A stretch of DNA of 64,000 nucleotides from Trissonchulus latispiculum. Lineage: Eukaryota > Nematoda > Enoplea > Enoplida > Ironidae. Both the position numbers and the translations under genes were made by a program. Under the pieces are notes generated by a model. It saw only the letters and a program-made list of their open reading frames with translations. It was not told where the DNA came from and made no database searches. Shown here piece after piece: positions 32,374 through 44,560 of the stretch (within the stretch, counting starts at the first letter, position 1; every line of letters begins with the position of its first letter). The DNA is taken from NCBI GenBank assembly GCA_030248195.1, contig JASAND010022051.1, forward strand, positions 45,169 through 109,168. The letters run 5' to 3'.

Positions 32374-33383
32374 GGTAGTGGTATCCTTTTGTGCAGTGCA
32401 TTTGTCGTTATTTTTTGAAACGCTATAACTTTCGCAATTTTGGGACTTGGAAAGAGCTTTATACATCGTTTTAAAGCTTATAATCTGTACATTCAGATGA
32501 GCAAAATTCATTCAGCAAAATTAGCACAAAACTAGCAAAAATTTTCTGACATACTGACTTCTGACAGGCTAAATATGGACAAAAAATTTTTGAACATGGA
32601 TTTCTCAAAACTGTAGAATCGGCCAAACTTTTTTCTTGTGTCATGATATGAAGGACATATGCACCGAGGGAAATTTTTTTGGATTTGGCTCAACAAGCCT
32701 TAATACTCCAGAAAATCCGGCAAATGTGCGGTGACACGAAATTTCGCAACTTTGTATTCAATTTTCTCGCAACTGGCGAAGTTTTAGCTCAAACCAAGAA
32801 AAATGTCCCTCCGCAATAGTGCGAATTTTCATTCTGGTGAAAATCTCCGGAATCTGTTGAGTAGTTTTTGAGAAATCGATGTTTAAAACAAAATAATCGC
32901 AGTTTTTGTCAAAATGGTTTTTCGGCCAAATCTCTAGCTTAAAGCAACGAATCCCAGCTAATAGGCACTGATAAAATGGGCAATTAGATCGCTTATCGAT
33001 TGAGTATAAAAACTCAAAAATTGTTCGTATGATTTAGCAGTAATTTTGAAAAAACTGATTTTTTTGAAAACAGTCGTTTTTTGACCCCAAAAATCGTTTT
33101 TGGCTTATACTGACTTAACCACTAGAGATAGCTCAAAGGTTGTGAAAGCAAAAATGTTCGTTTTTGTACCCTCTTTCCATCCATAATAACCAATCTGATG
33201 TATCGACTACCTACTGAGAGTATAATGCCAAAAACCGAAAATTCCTCATCTTTTCACCTAGAAATGTGGGACTGGTCCGAGAATGTTAAAGAGCATCAAA
33301 ATAGCATATTTGGAAAGTTTCATCTGCTTTCATAAAGAATTGAGGTCTCTAGGGTCAAATTTACACAAAAGGAAACCATCACC
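32374..33383 (+). mobile_element. TTAA-flanked MITE, 1010 bp
   Basis: Ends GGTAGTGGTATCCTTTTGTG and the complement of GGTGATGGTTTCCTTTTGTG, with TTAA on both sides (32370-32373, 33384-33387). A copy of identical length lies at 42211-43220. TTAA duplication is typical of piggyBac or Kolobok; no transposase is present to decide. Confidence 0.8.
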
Positions 33384-35650
33384 TTAAATTAACAGTGTGT
33401 CGGTTATAACAGTTCCGCTCTAGGAGTTGGGTGATCCCGTCAAACTACACCTGCAGCTTCACGAGTGGTTTTGGAAGTTTGGATTTCAAGCAATACAAGG
33501 GTCGGTCTAGGCGGGGTGTTACCGGGAGATGGCTGCAAATGTTATTATTAATTAAAGTTAAGTGATCAAATTTAGATATTGCTTCGTTCTGCTTTCTTCG
33601 GACACTTCCTTCTGTTCTAACCTAAGCCAGAGACAACCAGGGAGCCTGAGCTCCCAAACGGGTGGTGATGGATGTAAGAACTGAGCGCATTTTTCTATTT
33701 AGATAAGTTCCGAATTAATTTGAAGAAAAACAGGTAATTTAATCGCAGTGACAAGCCATGGTCAGTTTAGTTTTCCCAAATGATCACGCTCACAGAGGTT
33801 ACTGTCTCTGTTCTAGACTACAATCTATATAGAGTTCCAATTCCCAAGTACCTTCTTCAATTCGAACTGTCTCTAACTGGGCAAATCTGCTGATCAATCT
33901 ACAATAATAATCTCCGTTCACTGAATACTGATTCCAATCGTACAGAAGCTCTCCGGGTCGGTTCCACAGACCACCAATCTGGACAGAACCTGAATCAAGT
34001 GGGGTAAAACCCATTAGTTCAGAATACCTACATATGTGGAAATCAAACCCAGCAACTATTACTCACCTTAGAGGCTTTCGAATCACAAAATTAGAGTCAA
34101 CTGCTTTCGTTCTTGCACAGTTATTTGAGATTTGGTGAAAAATAATTTAATTTAACCCATCTCTTTAGGTTATTTTCTTTTCGTATGATTTTTTCAAATT
34201 TCAGCGCAAAGTTAACCGAATATCGTTTTTGAGACAATTTCCTGCATAACGATGCAGGAAATTGTAAACACTACACAGTTCTGATTTTGGTTTCTACAGT
34301 ATTCGTTTCAAGTTGTAAACTTCTGCTGACAAATCTCCCTTTTTTCGGCAGGAAATCACAACTTTCCTGCTCCAAACCGACTTAATGGCCAATACTTCGA
34401 TTATCACGTATAAATGTTCCTTTTTGCTCAGTAGAAGATGGTTTAATGCTTGTTTATTCTAGTTAACAAACTAATATCTGTATATTTTCAGGGATGATTA
34501 CGATGCTTACGCACTGATAATTACAGGGCATACATGTCATTTATTCTGATTTTTTGCTTTAGGGCCGTTAACCAGTCATAAGTTTGGAATATGATTGCCA
34601 TTTTTAATGCCATAATGTTTAGAAATGCTTAAGAGCTGGAAAGGCCCAAATAGGTCATTTTATGGGTTATAAAAGCATGAACTTGAATAAACGACGACAC
34701 TGAGCTCGAAATATGTGAGAAACCCGGAAACTGGCATCAAAGACCACAAATCTAGCTAATTATGACATAATCTTATTACCTAGACAATACATGTATATTC
34801 TGAGCAAACAGAGGCTTTAACTATAATTATCTACAGGAGTTCTACTTAATTTCTCTAATTTTGGCTATCATGCAGCAAATATTGATTTTCAGCGAGGGGG
34901 TACCAATGCGGACGAATCGGGGACAATCTGATGACTATGATCTATTTGGGGGCCCCCGTGACCCTAGACCCGCATTTAAGACGTGATTTGCCTACTGTGC
35001 TTCTTAAATGGCTAATTAAAGCGTACTCAATCGTACTTCTATTTCTACATCACAAGCTTCTGAAACTTAACCAGTGGAACTAAAATTTGGTATAGGTTTG
35101 TTATCGACATCGACGAATTCAAATATCGTAAAGTTTTTGATTTATAGAAATTCAATTTTTTAACTTTTTCAATTAGCATAATTTTCTGATTTTTGATTAA
35201 GGGGATTCGAAACTTATATCTTTGATTTTGATGAAACTCTGAACACATGCGGTGGTTTTGGAGGATAGAATTGGACCAGCTTGGTGTCTGAAATCCATTT
35301 CATCAATTTAATTTTTCATCCTCACGATAGATACAGAAAAATTAAGATTAACTTACAAATGTCGGATTTAAATCTAAATTTATACCTACTTTTTATTGAT
35401 TCTCTTTGCGTAAAGGAAGTATTGCTAACAATGTACTTTAATTTCACTTTATCACAAAATATTGTTTATGCAACGTACACTTTCATTCATTTCGGATCCC
35501 ACTATACTCCCCCATTATACTACATATACAATAATTCATGACAATAAATTGTTTATCTTTGGGTAAACCATCACCCTGAACAGTTGAGTAGCACCAAAGG
35601 TCAGTATGGATAGACGACTAGCAGGGAAACGACCACAGGTTATCATAGCA
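33384..35650. other. Long non-coding stretch
   Basis: No gene recognised. Notable: GTGGGGTAAAACCC word near 33997 that diverges from the 2915 and 27230 motif, and a strong hairpin ACAATTTCCTGCAT/ATGCAGGAAATTGT at about 34233-34264 with a four-base loop. Frames here are short and lack motifs. Confidence 0.4.
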
Positions 35651-35654
35651 CTAT

Positions 35655-38600
35655 TTATTGCTGGAAGTAACCATTAGCCAGTCGGGGCATTGGGCAATGG
35701 TCGCAAGGTCCAGGCGACCCAGGTAAACCAGGATCTCCAGGCATTCCATCCATGCCACCCATCCCTGGTTCACCGTCTTCACCAGGATCTCCAGGTGGTC
35801 CAGGAGGGCCGTCATTTCCACCGCCGTTATCTCCTGGTGGTCCAGGTGGTCCCATTTCTCCAGCAGGTCCCATTTCGCCGGGTGGTCCAGGTGGCCCAGC
35901 CCCACTCATCATCATACCCTGCATACCAGGAGGTCCATTAACTCCAGGCATGCCATCAGGACCGCGGTCGCCCATTCGTCCTGGGGGCCCAGGCATGCCC
36001 TGCATCATTGGTGGAGGCATACCAGGTGGTCCAGGTGGACCAGGGTTGCCCTTTGGACCAGCTGGTCCAGGATTGCCCATCATTGGTGCTGGGCACGTGC
36101 GGACGCAAGCCGGTCTCTGACCTCCATTCATTCCGTATCCTCCTCCTCCTCCTCCACCACCACCGCCTCCACCTCCACCACTTTGTCCTCCATCACCACT
36201 TTCGGCGGGGGCACCTGGATTACCCATGCGGCCAGGCATGCCCTCAGCTCCAGGGTCACCAGGCGTACCAGGTGGGCCTGGTGGACCAGCAGGGCCTTGA
36301 TGACAAGTGCAACCTAAAGTTAATCAAGAATAATATGTACAGATTACAGAAATTTTCACAGAATGGGTGCACACAGCAGGTAGGTTTTGAAAAGAAGATA
36401 GAATTAGTGACATTTGGATTCTGGCAACCTTATTGTTCAGTTTCAGCCACATTATATAAGTATCTTGAGAGTGTGGAAAAATGGTGGGAAAGGAAGTGTG
36501 GATCATGTTGAGGTAAAGGAGATAAGTTCACAGCTAGTAAAAACAGAACAACATTTATAGAAAAACTCAGGTGAAATGCAATTCATTTATAAGGAGGGAA
36601 GAATATGGAAAAGCGTATCCTGATATTAGTGAAATATTCTAATTAGTGATGTGCGCCAAGAAATTTGCCCGCTCCGGAGCTCCGGCCGGAGCGGGCTGTC
36701 GGAGCACCGGAGCTCCGGAGCTCCGGAGCTCCGCGGAGCTCCGACTGTTAGTGGAGGCAAAATTGTAAAAATTTCTGTTTAAGCTGAAAACAGCTTGTTT
36801 ATTCAATAAAAAGCATGCCAACTCGCTGTATAGATACTTTTATCGCTTAACTGTTTATTTTTAGATGCTGATTTCTTTGCAACATATTATGAGTATACAT
36901 TTGTTAACCGTATTTTTGATCTGAATTAAGTTCAGCTTTTGACAATATTTCACAGAATTTTTGGGTTAATTGATTGTGCATAGTGTTGTGCTTACATAAA
37001 AGCCCATATTAGTTTTTTACACTGCAGTTTATTTTAATGTTTCACTTTTTTCAAGATTTGGGAAATTTAAATTTTATATATATTCCACATGAAATATTCA
37101 ATATTTCTTGCAGGAATTTCATCAAATGTATACCAAACTTTTCAAAATCATGCATAAAATATTGGAAATTTGACAGACGTGGACCAGATTTCATTTACCC
37201 ACTAGGTATTTAACTTATATATCATGAGGATGTATATAATCAAATTAACATTAACATACTATATAAATTTAAGCTAGCAGAATTTCAATCTGAAAGATAT
37301 ATTAGAAAAGATAGGTTTGATGAAAGCAAAGAAAACAGCTGCAGATGTTGAAAGTTTACAAGGAATAAATTTAACGGAAAGGTAATATTTAATTGAATAT
37401 CAACAAGTGCGAAATTTAAACGTTTTACGGAATCAAGTCTTAAATGTATATATTAGAGTTGTATTTAATTTTTCTTTTATTTACAAAATGGAAAAGTTTA
37501 AATTGTCTCCAGAAAAAAGAGCCGTCTTGAGAAGTACAAGAATGAAGCCTTGAGAAAACGGAAACATTTATAAAAACAGGAGTACGACAACTATATTTAA
37601 CATTTATTCCATTCTTACGTGCTGCAAGGAGAAATCGTGGAGTTCACGGAAAAATCATAGTTTCGAATTTTTCTTAGCACCTTCAAAGCTTGCAAAAGGC
37701 TGCTCCGGGTACCCGGAGCTCCGGAGCTCCGGAGCTCCGGAGCAGAAGCCCGCTCCGGAGCACCGAAAATCGGAGCTCCGCTCCGGAGCTCCGTCGGAGC
37801 GGAGCTCCGGCGCACAACACTAATTCTAATGTTAAGGAATATACGAGTATAGGCAGCAGATTGGTAAATCTATCATTAGTTTCGAAACTACATATGTCAC
37901 GACTAGCTAAAGTGGCAGAACTAGCACAATGACAATTATATGTAGAAGAGAGAGTCTTACATCCTCCACCGCCTCCTCCTCCACCTCCACCACCACCACT
38001 GGGTCGCTGTCCACCTCCGCCATAGTCGCCTCCGCCTCCTGATGGACGTTGACCGCCACCACCTCCGTAGTCTCCACCGCCACCTCCAGAGCTCTGACCT
38101 CCTCCATAGTCACCCCCGCCTCCTCCGCCGCCACCGTAGTCCCCTCCGCCGCCACCATAGTCGTAACCGCCCCCACCGTAGTCTCCACCTCCCCCTCCGC
38201 CTCCATAGTCGCCGCCACCTCCACCTCCACCTCCACCTCCGCCGCCATAGCTCTGTCTAACCACCAGCTTATGACCAACTGGCTTAGGAAATGAATCTGG
38301 TCCCATCACCACTAAGCGTGCTCCACCGGCCAAGTGATTCAAATCTTTGGACAGATACTACAACAATAGAGTGCAAACACTTTGTCAACGTCTTAGTAAT
38401 TAACTTTGAAGCTGAAAATAATACTACGAAGGCTTTCTTAGTCAGACGTGTCCAAGTTGTTGCACCGTCTCATATGCATACTGTTTGCAAAATTTTATTC
38501 TTGCTAAAAATCTTTAACTTTGCAAACTTGGGAACTTAGATACCACAATATTTGTATTGGTACACTTTATGCTATAAACGTAATTTCTGATGGCTTTTCT

Positions 38601-38854
38601 TTCCACGAATTGCCTGTACACTTGTAGAAAGCAATAACATTAACTACTCAAACAAATGATGGATAGCTGAGATAAATTACCTTGCAGTATTCTGTTTCAA
38701 CTTTGAGTGCAGAATGAACCTGTTGAATAAAATTATATGCAACGGGCACAGAGAAAATGATAGCCGCAGTTGCGATGGTACTCAATACCACGGCAACAAA
38801 TGCGCCACGGCGCATAGACATAGCCTCCTCGTAACTTATCTTTCGATCCTCCAT
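35655..38854 (-). CDS. Nematode cuticle collagen with Gly/Tyr-rich insert
   Basis: Three exons: 38854-38681, 38357-37961 and 36313-35655, all with GT-AG introns and matching phases, giving about 409 residues. Residues 1-58 are the cuticle-collagen N-terminal domain with one membrane segment ([20 protein letters not shown]). Exon 2 brings a linker and about 90 residues of Gly runs with YGG, DYGG and YDYGG, which is not collagen-like. Exon 3 opens with the Cys cluster [13 protein letters not shown], then Gly-X-Y blocks, a second poly-Gly run, CVRTC, a long Gly-X-Y block and the typical end [10 protein letters not shown]. Usual family length is about 300, so the insert explains the excess; tyrosines there may serve dityrosine cross-linking (inference). 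It would be secreted to the cuticle. The stop codon lies within AATAAA (35658-35653). A TTTTTAG acceptor at 38872-38878 may take a spliced leader. Intron 2 holds a MITE. Confidence 0.95.
36644..37822. mobile_element. hAT-like MITE with GGAGCTCC ends, 8-bp TSD
   Basis: 1179 bp in collagen intron 2. Starts TAGTGATGTGCGCC, ends GGCGCACAACACTA; ATTCTAAT is duplicated at 36636-36643 and 37823-37830. Subterminal blocks of the self-complementary word GGAGCTCC and CCGGAGC lie at 36665-36745 and 37703-37815, around an AT-rich core without transposase. A truncated copy is at 15590-16155. Confidence 0.9.
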
Positions 38855-38871
38855 TTTAATAAGTAGAGGGT

Positions 38872-38878
38872 CTAAAAA
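38872..38878 (-). promoter_or_regulatory. Candidate (trans-)splice acceptor of the collagen gene
   Basis: TTTTTAG, 17 bases before the ATG, preceded by AT-rich sequence. Nematode mRNAs often receive a spliced leader at such sites; no upstream exon is evident. Confidence 0.4.
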
Positions 38879-38879
38879 T

Positions 38880-40970
38880 ATACAAGATACATAGATATAA
38901 TGGTTAAAGTTTTTCCAATTTTAAACAGATTACAGATTACCTACAGATTGCTTTTGCAGTTTATCCACTGCATATGTCAACAGATATAGCGTGTTAAAAT
39001 CAACAATAATTTTGTTATGGCTCAACCAAAAATCAAACGGGGACAATTTAGGCAATGATATACTCTCGCTAATATTAAAAACGGTGAAGGGTGTTCTCAT
39101 ATAAGTGTAATCTGAAGCCAGATTATCTATTCACTTGGCAACGGGTCTCAACGTCATCCAAGAATATTTAAATCTTCAAGCATTCAGCATTATTATTTCT
39201 GAAACAAGAGCGTTAGACATTTATTTGGACTAAGAATGGTTTTGACCAGGAATGAAGCCCTTGTTTCCTTCTGAGAAATTCTACGTGTTTCATTAAATTA
39301 ATACCGATGAAATTAGTGGCGATAAAAATAAAGAGGTACACCACCGAAAACGTATAAAATTTGAAGCCTACAGCTCGGGACATTCAGTGGACGCTTGCTC
39401 ACTGAGCTGCGACAGCTTCAGTAAAGACATCAGCTGCCAAATCAGATTTCACAGTAAACACAACACGTTGTCACAACACTCGACTGTGGTAAACTGGCTG
39501 GTACTGTAGAAACAGCCAGAAGTGACTGCCTGCCTTCACTGTAAAGACGAACTGTGCCGTTTGTTTCGGGATGCGAAGTAATGACCTTTAAAATAACCCG
39601 ATGTCGTTTCAACATAACCCCAATATGAAATTTTCTAAAACTGTAATCAGAAAAATTAGAACAAAACAACCAAAAGTTCATCCTGCGATTTTTCAGAAAC
39701 TAGGATCCACTCATTTTCTAAAATTTCATTTTTCTAATTCAACAGAGGGGTCCTGGAATTCAACAACAAAATTTCTGTATTTTATTTATATCTCAGCAGT
39801 AACTATAACTACTGTATAGCCTTTGTAATTGTAAAATTTCCTTAACTCAATTTGTACATTTCAAATTGCGAACGCATTTTTGGAGTTCTGCACCCCCACG
39901 TTTAGTTCAAGACAGTTTAAGGGATGCCCTAACAGTGTTGTTTGCTGAAAAACAACCAAATTTAACTGTCAAATTACGATTTTTGAGAAAAGTTTAGTAG
40001 GTAACCGTTGACAGAAAAGTTGGACAAAATGAAACTAAACCTTTTACGTTATTTTAGATTTTAAAACACTGAATAACTTCTTTGAAATGTGAACTGATTT
40101 GACGAGTACCTAGTCGTAAACCTGAAAAATTAGGAGGGTTTAAAAACGGTTATCTTTATCAAGAATTTCCTTCAAGGCATTTTAAAACCAGGGCTTCTCA
40201 TACCTTAATTATATTAACTTTGGAATGAGGAATTAAAACATGGCTCAGAAATGTGTCATTTAATTTTAGAGACACAAGCACAACTTTAAAAAACCGGGTT
40301 AGTCAATAACGTAAAATGGGACTTCATCAAGTCGACAAATTTCATAACTTTTAGCACAATAGTTGGAAATGGAAGATTCAGCTTATCTGTCGTAACAAAG
40401 AATTTAAAATGATTAGACTTCTTATGTTAATTGGATATGTAAATAATAACAATAAATCCAATAAGTATACATAGAGTTCAAGGTCTTCGACAGTTTGTTT
40501 TATGGGGAAGGCAGAAATGACCCTGGATTCTAATATGTAGATCCATGCCCTTTATTGCTGCTCTTTTCAATTCAACTTTGACCCAGAGTTATAAGTGAGT
40601 TATCCGCGGGTCTTGGTTTACTTGCGGGTCGACTTTGAGGACACTTTGATCAGTGGATTAAGACCAATAGGTAAACATTCCTTTGGTCACACAAATTTTG
40701 GGCTAATTTAACCAGAAAACCTAAATTCCACGGAAACGGCCCCAAGCTAATTGATCATGTGTTATCTGGGCCTGTTCTAGTTGAGTAGCAACATATGGTT
40801 GATTTTGGAATTAAACTTTAAATTTGTCTAGAGAAAATAAGTAGTCCGACTAGGCTGGAAAAATGTAGGCTGGGCAGCTTGGTCTCACCGGCTCACAGGC
40901 GGACGACAAGCACTACTAAGAAGTAACGGATTTTCAGTTTTCAACTGCATTAGATTGTTCAAGCGAAGAC
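38880..40970. other. No gene; upstream region of collagen
   Basis: AT-rich sequence with short frames only. Promoter elements could not be singled out. 40600-40650 carries GCGGGT words. Confidence 0.4.
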
Positions 40971-40975
40971 AAATT

Positions 40976-41090
40976 GTTCCGGCCGGCCGCTGGCTTGACG
41001 GCAAGGCCAAGCCTAAGGACGGTCAGCCATTCTCAAAAACTAACTGGCTGGCCGGCCAGTTAGTTTTTGGCCGGCCGGCCAACAACATTT
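40976..41090. repeat. GGCCGGCC palindromic block
   Basis: Words GGCCGGCC, AACTGGC and GCCAGTTAG arranged symmetrically around about 41050. Resembles the low-complexity ends of the hAT-like MITE at 56155 but no clear TIR or TSD was found. Confidence 0.5.
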
Positions 41091-42206
41091 ATTATTAATT
41101 CTGTTTCTAAACTCGGCTCGGTTGCGCCATCTTCTCTTACATCAAATTTGTTGAGTTGGACTGGGCGGACAGCTAAACTTTTCCTTTGTCTTAGAGTGTG
41201 CAATTGGTTTCTGCAAATTCGACAACACTTTCGGCCCAGCTTGTTAAATTGGTCTGCAATATTTTAGCATTATGCTAACACATTAACCGTAGTGTACTGC
41301 ATATGCCTATGTAACATATATTCATCTAATGTCTTTAAGCTATATGAGCCGACTATAAAGAGATGAAACAGTTGAAACAAAGTTTTGCCCATACTTCTTA
41401 TTCACTCTGCGTCGCCAGAATTTGCTTCCAAGCTTTTACTCACATACTTCAAGTTTTGCTCATTAACACTGGTAGAAATTTTTAAGCTTGTGTTTTTAGG
41501 GTGGTACGACTCAAAGTATTCATAAAACGAACAAACGCTTGAAGTTTTATATATGTACTGTGATATGCTTAGCTTAACTCAAAGATCCGTTCTTATCTAT
41601 CACATTATCATACATATCACTGACTAATCACAGTAATCAGAGGTTCTAGCCAAAGTCTCTATACAAATTATATATGCTTAAAGTCATAGTTTGAAACTCA
41701 TTTATATCTTTAGCTTTTCAATTTTTCTGTGAGATTCCACATGTACACGTACACTTTGCTTTTCTTCGAGATTCAGCCAGGAAAGCATACTAGTGTCCAT
41801 TTTCTTAACGATAGCTCGCTAACCCTTGTCCGAGAATGAATCACTGCTTTTTGTGCTCAATTCATTGAATTTAGTTATTTCTACTGGTAGGACTCCTACG
41901 GCCGTTTGCACCAAATGTGGTTAAATTTGCTAAGCATTTGCTAATTTCCGAAGTCCAAATGATCAGCTAAACAAGTGCTAATCTTGAGCATTGGCTCAGC
42001 AACAACTCCTTTGCACCACATCTGATTAGCAATTGATCAACAGATCATCAGTTTAGCAGTTGCTTAGCAAATTGTTAGCATTGCCAAGAAATGGCCAGTG
42101 AAAATGCTGGATTTTCGTATTTCAACCAATCAGCTACGGGAATTTTATGTCCTTAATCATGCGATTGCATAAACTGTCGCATCTGCTAATCACTTGCTTA
42201 ACTTTT
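41091..42206. other. No gene; TTAGCAA-rich patch
   Basis: 41890-42200 has many TTGCTAA/TTAGCAA and GCTAAT words in both directions, as in MITE subterminal repeats. Rest anonymous. Confidence 0.4.
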
Positions 42207-42210
42207 TTAA

Positions 42211-43220
42211 GGTGGTGGTATCCTTTTGTGTAGTGCTTTTGTGGTGTTTTTTTTGAAACGCTATAACTTTCGCAATTTTGGGAGTTGTAAAGAGCTTTAT
42301 ACATCGTTTTAAAGCTTATTGTCTGTACATTCACATGAGCTTACAGAACTGACAAAATTAGCCAAAAAATAGCAGAAATTTTCTGACAAGCTGACATCGA
42401 ACAGGATGAATATAGACCAAAAGTTTTTGAACATCGATTTCTCAAAACTGAAGAATCGGCCAAAAGTTCTTTTTGTGTCATGATATGGAGGACATATGGG
42501 CCGAGGGACGTTTTTTTGGATGTGGCTCAGCAGGTCTTAATGGTCGAGAAAATCGGCCAAATGCACAGTAACACGAAATTTCGCAACTTCGCATTGAGTT
42601 TTCTTGCTACTCAATATGTTTTAGCCCATACCAAGAAGTTTAGTCCCTCCGCACAAGTGCGAATTTCGATTCTGCCGAAAATCTCCGGAATCCGTCAAGT
42701 AGTTTTTGAGAAATCGATGTTCGAAACAAAATAATCGCAGTTTTGCCAAAATGCTTTTTCGGCCAAGTCTCTAGCTGAAAGCAATAAAGTCCGGCTAATA
42801 GGCATTCATAAAATGTGCATTTGGACGATGTATCGATTGAGTATAACTAAGCCAATTTTGTCCTTAAGATGTGGCAGTAATTTTGAATAAACTGATTTCC
42901 TCGAAAATGGCCATTTTTTGACCCTAAAAACAGTTTTTTGCTTATACTGACTTAACCACTGGGGATAGTTCAAAAGTTGTAAGAGCAAAAATGTCCATTT
43001 TCGAGTCCTCTTTCCAGCCATACCAACCAATCCCGTGTCTTGTCTACCTACTGGGAGCTTAAGGCCAAAAATCAAAACTTTCTTATCGTTTGGCCTAAGA
43101 ATACGGGACTGGTCCTAAAATGTTAAGGAGCACGGAAATAGGTTATTTCGTAAGTTTTAGCCCTTTGCGTAAAGGATTAAAGCCGTAGGAGTCAAAAATA
43201 CCCGAAAGGAAACCAGCACC
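42211..43220 (+). mobile_element. TTAA-flanked MITE, 1010 bp, second copy
   Basis: Starts GGTGGTGGTATCCTTTTGTG, ends AAAGGAAACCAGCACC, with TTAA at 42207-42210 and 43221-43224. Aligns end to end with 32374-33383. Confidence 0.8.
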
Positions 43221-43224
43221 TTAA

Positions 43225-43290
43225 GCTTAACTTAACTTAACTTAACTTAACTTAAGCTTAACTTAACTTAACTGAACTTTTACGCTTAAG
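43225..43290. repeat. TTAAC tandem repeat
   Basis: About ten CTTAA/TTAAC units directly after the TTAA border of the MITE. Confidence 0.85.
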
Positions 43291-43965
43291 CTTAACTAAG
43301 GAAATATATCAGCAGTGTTTAAATATGATGCAAGAAATCAAATTTTGAATTGAATCGGTTGAATTATGCATTAACCACTACAGACTATTTTACCTTGATA
43401 TGTTAGCTAATCATATGCCAAAAAGTAGATCTCTCTGAAGAAGTTGGGCAAAGCGGTTCGCACCCCCCCCCTTAACGGTACCATTGGAAACAACTGGATC
43501 TCTGGAATCGACTGAGTTTTTATTCCACCTAGAGGTGGAATATTTGTTATTGGTTTAGCCTCTTTTGGAACTAAATCTTGACGCAACAGATTTTGCCACC
43601 TATCTTTAACACTGTGCTCGGTAACCTGGCTGTTTTTGTTTGGGAGGGGAGTTGTATGAAAGAACTTATTTCACATTTTAATTTATACTCATGATTTTGA
43701 CGTTTGACGCTGATGGTTTTGGCCAAATGCATTTTAAAATTTAAACCATTTTAACAAGAGATGACCAACATATGTGTTCTTTTAACTTCTCTTGTAATTT
43801 CATTCCTTCACCCCCTCCGGTTGCGTTTGAAATTTCAAGGATTTTGGTTATTGAAATAATATGCAAATTAGTTTTCAGTTAGCTATTTCTATTTTCATGG
43901 TGGAGTGGACAGGAACGGCGGCAATAAATTTCTTTGCTTCCAGACAAAAGAAAGAACCAGTATAA
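43291..43965. other. Spacer with a covarying hairpin
   Basis: Stem ATTCCACC/GGTGGAAT at 43522-43541 followed by ATTTGTTA; relatives at 45513, 55984 and 58059. No gene. Confidence 0.45.
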
Positions 43966-43967
43966 AC

Positions 43968-43968
<1 letters not shown>

Positions 43969-44028
<60 letters not shown>

Positions 44029-44560
44029 CAGCAGACTTAGCAGACTTATGCAGACGCTGACTCGGGTATAAAACGCAGACCTGAAAACAGACTCGGGTGT
44101 AAAATGCAGACTTTTGAGCAGACTTACAGACTGGGGTATAAAAAGCAGAATTGGGTATAAAACATACGTGTGCTTGGGGGGGGGGTGGGGGGGGGATACA
44201 CCCCACCCCCAGACCTGAGCTCACCCCCCCAGAGGGGCCCCTCACCCCCCCAGAATCCGGATTTTCCGGTAAAAAACCGGAAAAATCCGGTTTTTCGGCG
44301 GTCTTTGGCCGCCCTTCACCCCCCCCCAGAACTTTCCCTCCTGCACATGTCTGGTATAAAATGCAGACTTCTGAGCAGACTTGCGACTGGGGTATAAAAA
44401 GCAGACTTGGGTATAAAATGCAGACTTTTGAGCAGACTTACAGACTGGGGTATAAAAAGCAGAATTGGGTATTCTGAGCAGACTTGCGACTGGGGTATAA
44501 AAAGCAGACTTGGGTATAAAATGCAGACTTTTGAGCAGACTTGCAGACCCTGTATCCACC
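43969..44560. repeat. GCAGAC array grading into a GGGTATAAAA minisatellite
   Basis: Ten exact GCAGAC units (43969-44028), then until 44560 a degenerate longer unit built from GGGTATAAAA, GCAGACTT, TTGAGCAGACTTGC and GACTGGGG. It is interrupted at 44170-44345 by a G/C-run block with CCGGATTTTCCGG words. Open frames on both strands here (SAFYTPV-type repeats) follow from the unit and are not taken as genes. Confidence 0.85.

Noticed and set aside
33799..34014. 71-codon minus-strand frame
   Set aside because: Starts at the shared GGTTTTA motif but shows no known domain; too little to call a gene.
35690..38294. Plus-strand frames over the collagen exons, including a Ser/His-rich one
   Set aside because: Antisense shadows of the Gly-rich coding sequence.
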